A stretch of DNA of 64,000 bases. Origin: Candidatus Mnemosynella biddleae. GTDB taxonomy: Archaea; Halobacteriota; Archaeoglobi; Mnemosynellales; Mnemosynellaceae. A program made the translations under genes and the position numbers. The notes beneath the pieces were generated by a model. The model was not told where the DNA came from. It was given only the letters and a program-made list of their open reading frames with translations, and did no database searches. This document shows, one piece after another, positions 60,683 through 64,000 of the stretch (its first letter is position 1; each line of letters starts with the position of its first letter). The stretch is taken from positions 75,575-139,574 of the forward strand of contig MTMI02000001.1 in the NCBI GenBank assembly GCA_002011165.2, written 5' to 3'.

Positions 60683-60784
60683 TCATATATCTCCAAAACG
60701 CTAACAGAACTTGTAGTTTAGGAGGATGATAAAATAGCAGTAAAAATATCATGTGAGAACGTTATTTATAAATTCTCCAAGTAC

Positions 60785-61645
60785 TTGAAGCCCGTGGCTC
60801 ATGTGAAGCTAAAGGATGTAGTTATTTTTGAAACTTTAGATGCATTGAGCAATCAAATAAAAGATGAAAATGTAAGATTAGAGACAATAGATTTGACTAA
60901 AAGAAATCCTGCCACGGGTCCGATCTATGTGGAGAATGTTGAACCCGGTGACACTTTGGTTGTTGAGATTCTAGACGTAGCTCCTAGTGAGAGGGGTTGG
61001 ATCCGAGTTTATCCTGGAGGAGGGGTGCTCCACGATAAGTTGTTTAAACCCAAGGTAAAGTTATTGCATCTTGAGAATGAAACTGTAAAATTTAACAACA
61101 TAGGGATGCCAATTAAGCCAATGATAGGGGTTTTAGGTGTTGCTCCGTCTGAAGGAGAGTTTCCCACGATAACACCAAGCTATCACGGAGGTAACATGGA
61201 TGTAGCATTGATAACTAAAGGCAGTAAAGTATATCTTCCGGTGTTTGTAGAGGGTGCTCTTTTAGCATTAGGAGATCTTCACGCTGTACAAGGAGACGGA
61301 GAGATCTGTTCCACAGCAGTTGAGATTTCAGGAGAGGTTAAAATTAGGTTAGATGTAATTAAGGGGATGAGACCCAAATATCCCATTGTCGAGCTTGAAG
61401 ATTCATATTCGATAGTAACTTTTGGTCACAGCCTAGATGATGCACTTTACAGAGCTTCTGAAGAAGTTGTAAAAAGTTTAATGAGGGCTCATGGACTTGA
61501 GTTTGAAGAGGCTTACATGCTCTCAAGCCTGATAGTTAATTTAAGAGTGAATCAAGCGGTCAATCCAATGAGAGGTATTAGAGCCGAAATACCCAAAAAA
61601 TATGTCAAATTGAATGATCTATTAAATTACGGCCAGAGCCCGTAA
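60785..61645 (+). CDS. Formamidase/acetamidase family protein with damaged start
   Basis: A 286-residue FmdA/AmdA-type amidase from TTG 60785. ATGPIYVENVEPGDTLVVEI, APSEGEFPTITPSYHGGNMD, DLHAVQGDGEICSTAVEI and MLSSLIVNLRVNQAVNP are family blocks. The homology starts earlier: 17 in-frame codons from 60734 (VKISCENVIYKFSKY) match the usual N-terminus, but the codon at the expected start is ATA, 8 nt after a perfect GGAGG. Either the ATG has mutated, or ATA or the weak TTG is used. Its 3' end overlaps the convergent secG gene by 19 nt. Confidence 0.75.
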   Translation: MKPVAHVKLKDVVIFETLDALSNQIKDENVRLETIDLTKRNPATGPIYVENVEPGDTLVVEILDVAPSERGWIRVYPGGGVLHDKLFKPKVKLLHLENETVKFNNIGMPIKPMIGVLGVAPSEGEFPTITPSYHGGNMDVALITKGSKVYLPVFVEGALLALGDLHAVQGDGEICSTAVEISGEVKIRLDVIKGMRPKYPIVELEDSYSIVTFGHSLDDALYRASEEVVKSLMRAHGLEFEEAYMLSSLIVNLRVNQAVNPMRGIRAEIPKKYVKLNDLLNYGQSP

Positions 61646-61806
61646 AATCCGTTCAAAAACAGCACAAGGATTCCGAGGAGTAGAGAGACCCAAAGCACTG
61701 TTTTTGGGTTTATCTCAATATTGGAATCTCTTATATCATAATACCTCATCAAACCTGCTGAAGAGATGAGTCCTGTTTCCTTTCCTTCTCTCTTCCTCTT
61801 CGCCAT
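61627..61806 (-). CDS. secG: Preprotein translocase Sec61-beta subunit
   Basis: A 59-residue protein: a basic N-terminus (MAKRKREGKETGLISSAGLM), the conserved GLMRYYD motif, INPKTVLWVS, and one C-terminal membrane helix. This is the archaeal Sec61-beta (SecG) subunit of the SecYE translocon. The ATG at 61806 is divergent from the amidohydrolase gene. Its stop lies 19 nt inside the convergent amidase gene. Confidence 0.93.
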   Translation of the reverse strand: MAKRKREGKETGLISSAGLMRYYDIRDSNIEINPKTVLWVSLLLGILVLFLNGFYGLWP

Positions 61807-61841
61807 CGATTTTAAGTTTGAGTATCATTAATTTAAATGTT

Positions 61842-62900
61842 ATGTCTGAGATCGTGATAAGCGGATGGATCCTAAGAGGAGAGGAGTTCGAGCTCATCTC
61901 AGGTTACATTTCGATTAAAGATGGTGTGATAAAAGAAGTTGAAGAAGAGAATATCAGAGGCGAACTTCTCATAATCCCCTCACTTGTGAATGCTCATGTC
62001 CACACTGGTGATGCTGTTGCGAAGGACTTAGAGTATGAGGATCTCAGGAGTGTTGTTGCACCACCAGATGGTTTGAAGCACAGAATTCTGAGGGAGACGC
62101 CGAGAGACGAGATTATAGGAATGATGAAAAGGGTTTCAAATGATATGGTGAAGTGTGGAATTGGAGCCTTCTGCGATTTCAGAGAGGGAGGAATTGAAGG
62201 GGTGAGGATGCTAAGAGAGGCGGAGTTCAAACCTCTTGCGGTCATTCTCGGAAGACCGGAAGGATGTGATGAGGAGGAGGTATTGAAAATCTCTGAGGGA
62301 ATAGGAGTAAGCGGATATCTAGATGTTGAGGAGGAGCTTCTCATCTCTTGGAGAGAGAGTGCGAAGAGAATGAGGAAACTTTTTGCGATTCACGCAGGAG
62401 AATTTGAAAGAAGTGATATAGAGGGTGCTCTAAGTCTTGAACCAGACTTTGTTGTGCACATGACGTGTGCTTCCAGAGAGGATATTAAGATGATGGCTGA
62501 CCTCAACATTCCCGTTGTTGTTTGTCCGAGGGCGAATCTCGATGGTGCTGGAATCTGTGGGCGTGCACCACCTCTCAGAGAAATGCTGGAAGAGGGATTG
62601 TGTGTTGCCATTGGAACCGATAATCTAATGATAAATTCAGTTGACCTCTTCAGGGAGATGGATTTCATCTCAAGGGTTTATAAGATTCCTCCAAAAGAAA
62701 TTCTCAAGATGGGTACGATAAACGGAGCGAGGATTTTAAAGAGAGATGAAGAGCTCGGGTGCATAGAAGTTGGGAAAAAAGCATATATAACAGTAATCAA
62801 CCTAAATTCATCTAACACGTGTGGAAGTAGAAGTGTTATAAGAACTCTCATTCGTAGAGTTCGACCAGATGATATTGTCAGGACAATAACCGGAGGTTAG
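61842..62900 (+). CDS. Amidohydrolase-family protein (MtaD/TrzN-like)
   Basis: A 352-residue metal-dependent hydrolase. SLVNAHVHTGD is the HxH motif, FAIHAGEFERSD and VVHMTCASRED supply later His ligands, and AIGTDNLMINSVDLFREMDF holds the catalytic Asp. A C-terminal beta strand domain ends the fold (LGCIEVGKKAYITVINL). Family members deaminate nucleoside or methylthioadenosine-type compounds; the substrate here is unknown. ATG 61842 is preferred over a TTG frame from 61818. Confidence 0.82.
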   Translation: MSEIVISGWILRGEEFELISGYISIKDGVIKEVEEENIRGELLIIPSLVNAHVHTGDAVAKDLEYEDLRSVVAPPDGLKHRILRETPRDEIIGMMKRVSNDMVKCGIGAFCDFREGGIEGVRMLREAEFKPLAVILGRPEGCDEEEVLKISEGIGVSGYLDVEEELLISWRESAKRMRKLFAIHAGEFERSDIEGALSLEPDFVVHMTCASREDIKMMADLNIPVVVCPRANLDGAGICGRAPPLREMLEEGLCVAIGTDNLMINSVDLFREMDFISRVYKIPPKEILKMGTINGARILKRDEELGCIEVGKKAYITVINLNSSNTCGSRSVIRTLIRRVRPDDIVRTITGG

Positions 62901-62905
62901 GAGAG

Positions 62906-63352
62906 ATGAGTGAAATTAAGAAGATAGTTATTGCTACAGATGGCTCCGAGTATACGAAGAAATCTGTTGAGGTTGCAGTAGATCTAGCTCAAAAACTCGG
63001 AGCCGAAGTTTATGGAATTTATGTTATGGACACTGCTGCTTTTGTAAGCGTCCCGCTTGACGCAGCTTTGGAGGACATCCTCGATGTCCTGAGAGAAGAA
63101 GGTAAAAGAGCTCTTAAATATGTTGAAGATCTCGCAAAGGAGAGGGGTGTGAAGGTTCATACTGAGATCCTTGAAGGTTATCCGGCTGAAATGATCGTGA
63201 AATATGCAGAAGAAATAAATGCAGATCTGATTTCCGTTGGGACTTTAGGAAAGAGTGGAATTGAGAGATTTATTCTGGGAAGTACCTCTGAAAAGGTTAT
63301 CAGACTTTCGAAAATGCCTGTAATGGTCGTTAAAGGTGAGAAACGTGATTGA
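62906..63352 (+). CDS. Universal stress protein UspA-type
   Basis: A 148-residue USP domain. It starts KKIVIATDGSEYTKKSVEVA, and the ATP-binding loop GTLGKSGIERFILGSTSEKV is intact, with VMVVKG at the end. It is an ATP-binding stress or signalling protein. It follows the amidohydrolase by 5 nt and overlaps the CBS gene by 8 nt. Confidence 0.92.
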   Translation: MSEIKKIVIATDGSEYTKKSVEVAVDLAQKLGAEVYGIYVMDTAAFVSVPLDAALEDILDVLREEGKRALKYVEDLAKERGVKVHTEILEGYPAEMIVKYAEEINADLISVGTLGKSGIERFILGSTSEKVIRLSKMPVMVVKGEKRD

Positions 63353-64000
63353 GAGTGGACTCAGAGTTAAGGATGTGATGACGAGAGATGTCATCTATGT
63401 GACTCTCCCGGGAACAAGGGATGAAGTACTTGAGATCTTCAAGAAGCATGGAATTTCAGGAGTTCCAGTTGTGAAGGATAAGAGACTTGTTGGAATAATT
63501 ACAAGAACAGATATTCTCAGAAAACCAGAAGAAGAGCAACTTGCTCTTTTGATGACAAGAAACCCAATAACGATTTCTCCAGAGGAGTCAATAGAGAGTG
63601 CCGCAAAGATACTTTATGAGAGGAGAATAAGAAGGCTTCCAGTTGTGAAAAATGATGAACTCGTTGGAATTGTCAGTATTGCGGATCTCATAAGGGCTTT
63701 GGGCGATATGGACGTTCAGGAAACGATTGACAGATACCTTGAGGATGGCACGATGATATGTTGGGAAATGACTCCACTGAATATTGTTGCAATGATGATG
63801 CAGATGGGAAATATAAACGCGATGCCTGTTGTAAATGATAACGGAGAGCTCGTTGGTATAATAGGCGATGATGATATTCTGAAAGCTTCGATGATAGAGG
63901 ATAGAGTGGAGAAATCCGACATGTCAACAGCTCATGATGAGGATGCGTGGGCTTGGGAAGGAGTGAGAGACACTTTGAGACTCTACTATGGAGTTTCAGA
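63345..64000 (+). CDS. CBS-domain protein (partial, runs off the window)
   Basis: At least 218 codons to the window edge with no stop. Tandem CBS units are visible: VKDVMTRDVIYVTLPGTRDE with GISGVPVVKDKRLVGIIT, then LMTRNPITISPEESIESAAK with RRLPVVKNDELVGIVS, and a third with NAMPVVNDNGELVGIIGDDD. CBS pairs bind adenine nucleotides and act as energy sensors. GTG 63345 follows AGGTGA; GTG 63336 is an alternative. The pairing with UspA suggests a shared nucleotide-sensing role. Confidence 0.88.
   Translation, partial: MIESGLRVKDVMTRDVIYVTLPGTRDEVLEIFKKHGISGVPVVKDKRLVGIITRTDILRKPEEEQLALLMTRNPITISPEESIESAAKILYERRIRRLPVVKNDELVGIVSIADLIRALGDMDVQETIDRYLEDGTMICWEMTPLNIVAMMMQMGNINAMPVVNDNGELVGIIGDDDILKASMIEDRVEKSDMSTAHDEDAWAWEGVRDTLRLYYGVS

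Overview
This window is a compact, moderately AT-rich archaeal chromosome segment. Supporting features are a histone, an archaeal 7S SRP RNA, Nob1, AglB/AglJ N-glycosylation enzymes, PINA, Sec61-beta, an LSm protein and a complete A-type ATPase operon. Archaeal TATA boxes lie at leaderless distance from several starts. The histone sequence and a CRISPR repeat ending ATTGAAA(T/G) point to a thermophilic euryarchaeon at or near Archaeoglobi. That placement is inference: no rRNA or methanogenesis marker is present.

Layout. 0-4.4 kb: serA, nob1, histone, a tiny zinc ribbon, sppA, larB. 4.4-7.8 kb: a tightly overlapping DUF116-mobA-ATP-grasp-panE-COG2426 operon. 7.8-11.2 kb: aglB and aglJ. 11.2-15.7 kb: two RecA/KaiC-like genes (one with a destroyed P-loop) around hisI-PINA-TatD. 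15.9-20.2 kb: tRNA-Arg, feoAB behind a candidate metal-repressor operator, a Nudix-wHTH pair, the SRP RNA-tRNA-Ser unit, and two small membrane genes. 20.2-27.8 kb: glyoxylate reductase-like, acetolactate synthase-like, HAD, an HExxH orphan, ADP-forming acyl-CoA synthetase (beta-alpha order), ACT-DUF5612, DUF166 and a zinc ribbon. 27.9-33.1 kb: a Cas4-like gene with an altered active site, a class I amidotransferase, tRNA-Pro, a 24-repeat CRISPR array without an adjacent cas operon, gene debris, an EamA transporter and a solitary decayed repeat. 33.1-36.4 kb: a MoeA-PBP, MoeA, MoaD operon. 36.6-44.9 kb: the A-ATPase operon HIKECFABD plus a small membrane ORF in the position of ahaG. 44.9-50.5 kb: trm112, DUF7524-like, pyrG, guaAb, argD, hisC. 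50.5-58 kb: GNAT, an MCM-like wHTH protein, an ALDH/Fe-ADH pair, a methyltransferase, ilvD, LSm, a TFE-beta-like protein and DRG GTPase. 58.1-60.7 kb: an accessory zone with a decayed beta-propeller gene and a two-gene AT-rich islet. 60.7-64 kb: formamidase-like (damaged start), Sec61-beta, amidohydrolase, UspA and a CBS protein cut by the window end.

How genes connect. mobA and the moeA/moaD operon serve molybdenum/tungsten cofactor assembly. aglB and aglJ serve protein N-glycosylation. serA, hisI, hisC, argD and ilvD serve amino-acid synthesis. The ALDH/alcohol dehydrogenase pair and the ADP-forming synthetase suggest organic-acid and CoA-ester interconversion. The most novel material is the islet at 59.56-60.64 kb: a 57-residue protein followed by a PD-(D/E)XK-like nuclease with duplicated N-terminal DIFGLDF motifs. 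In the CRISPR locus, two different spacers encode the same peptide motif, another encodes a Cas4-type Cys motif, and a lone decayed repeat lies 1.7 kb beyond the array.
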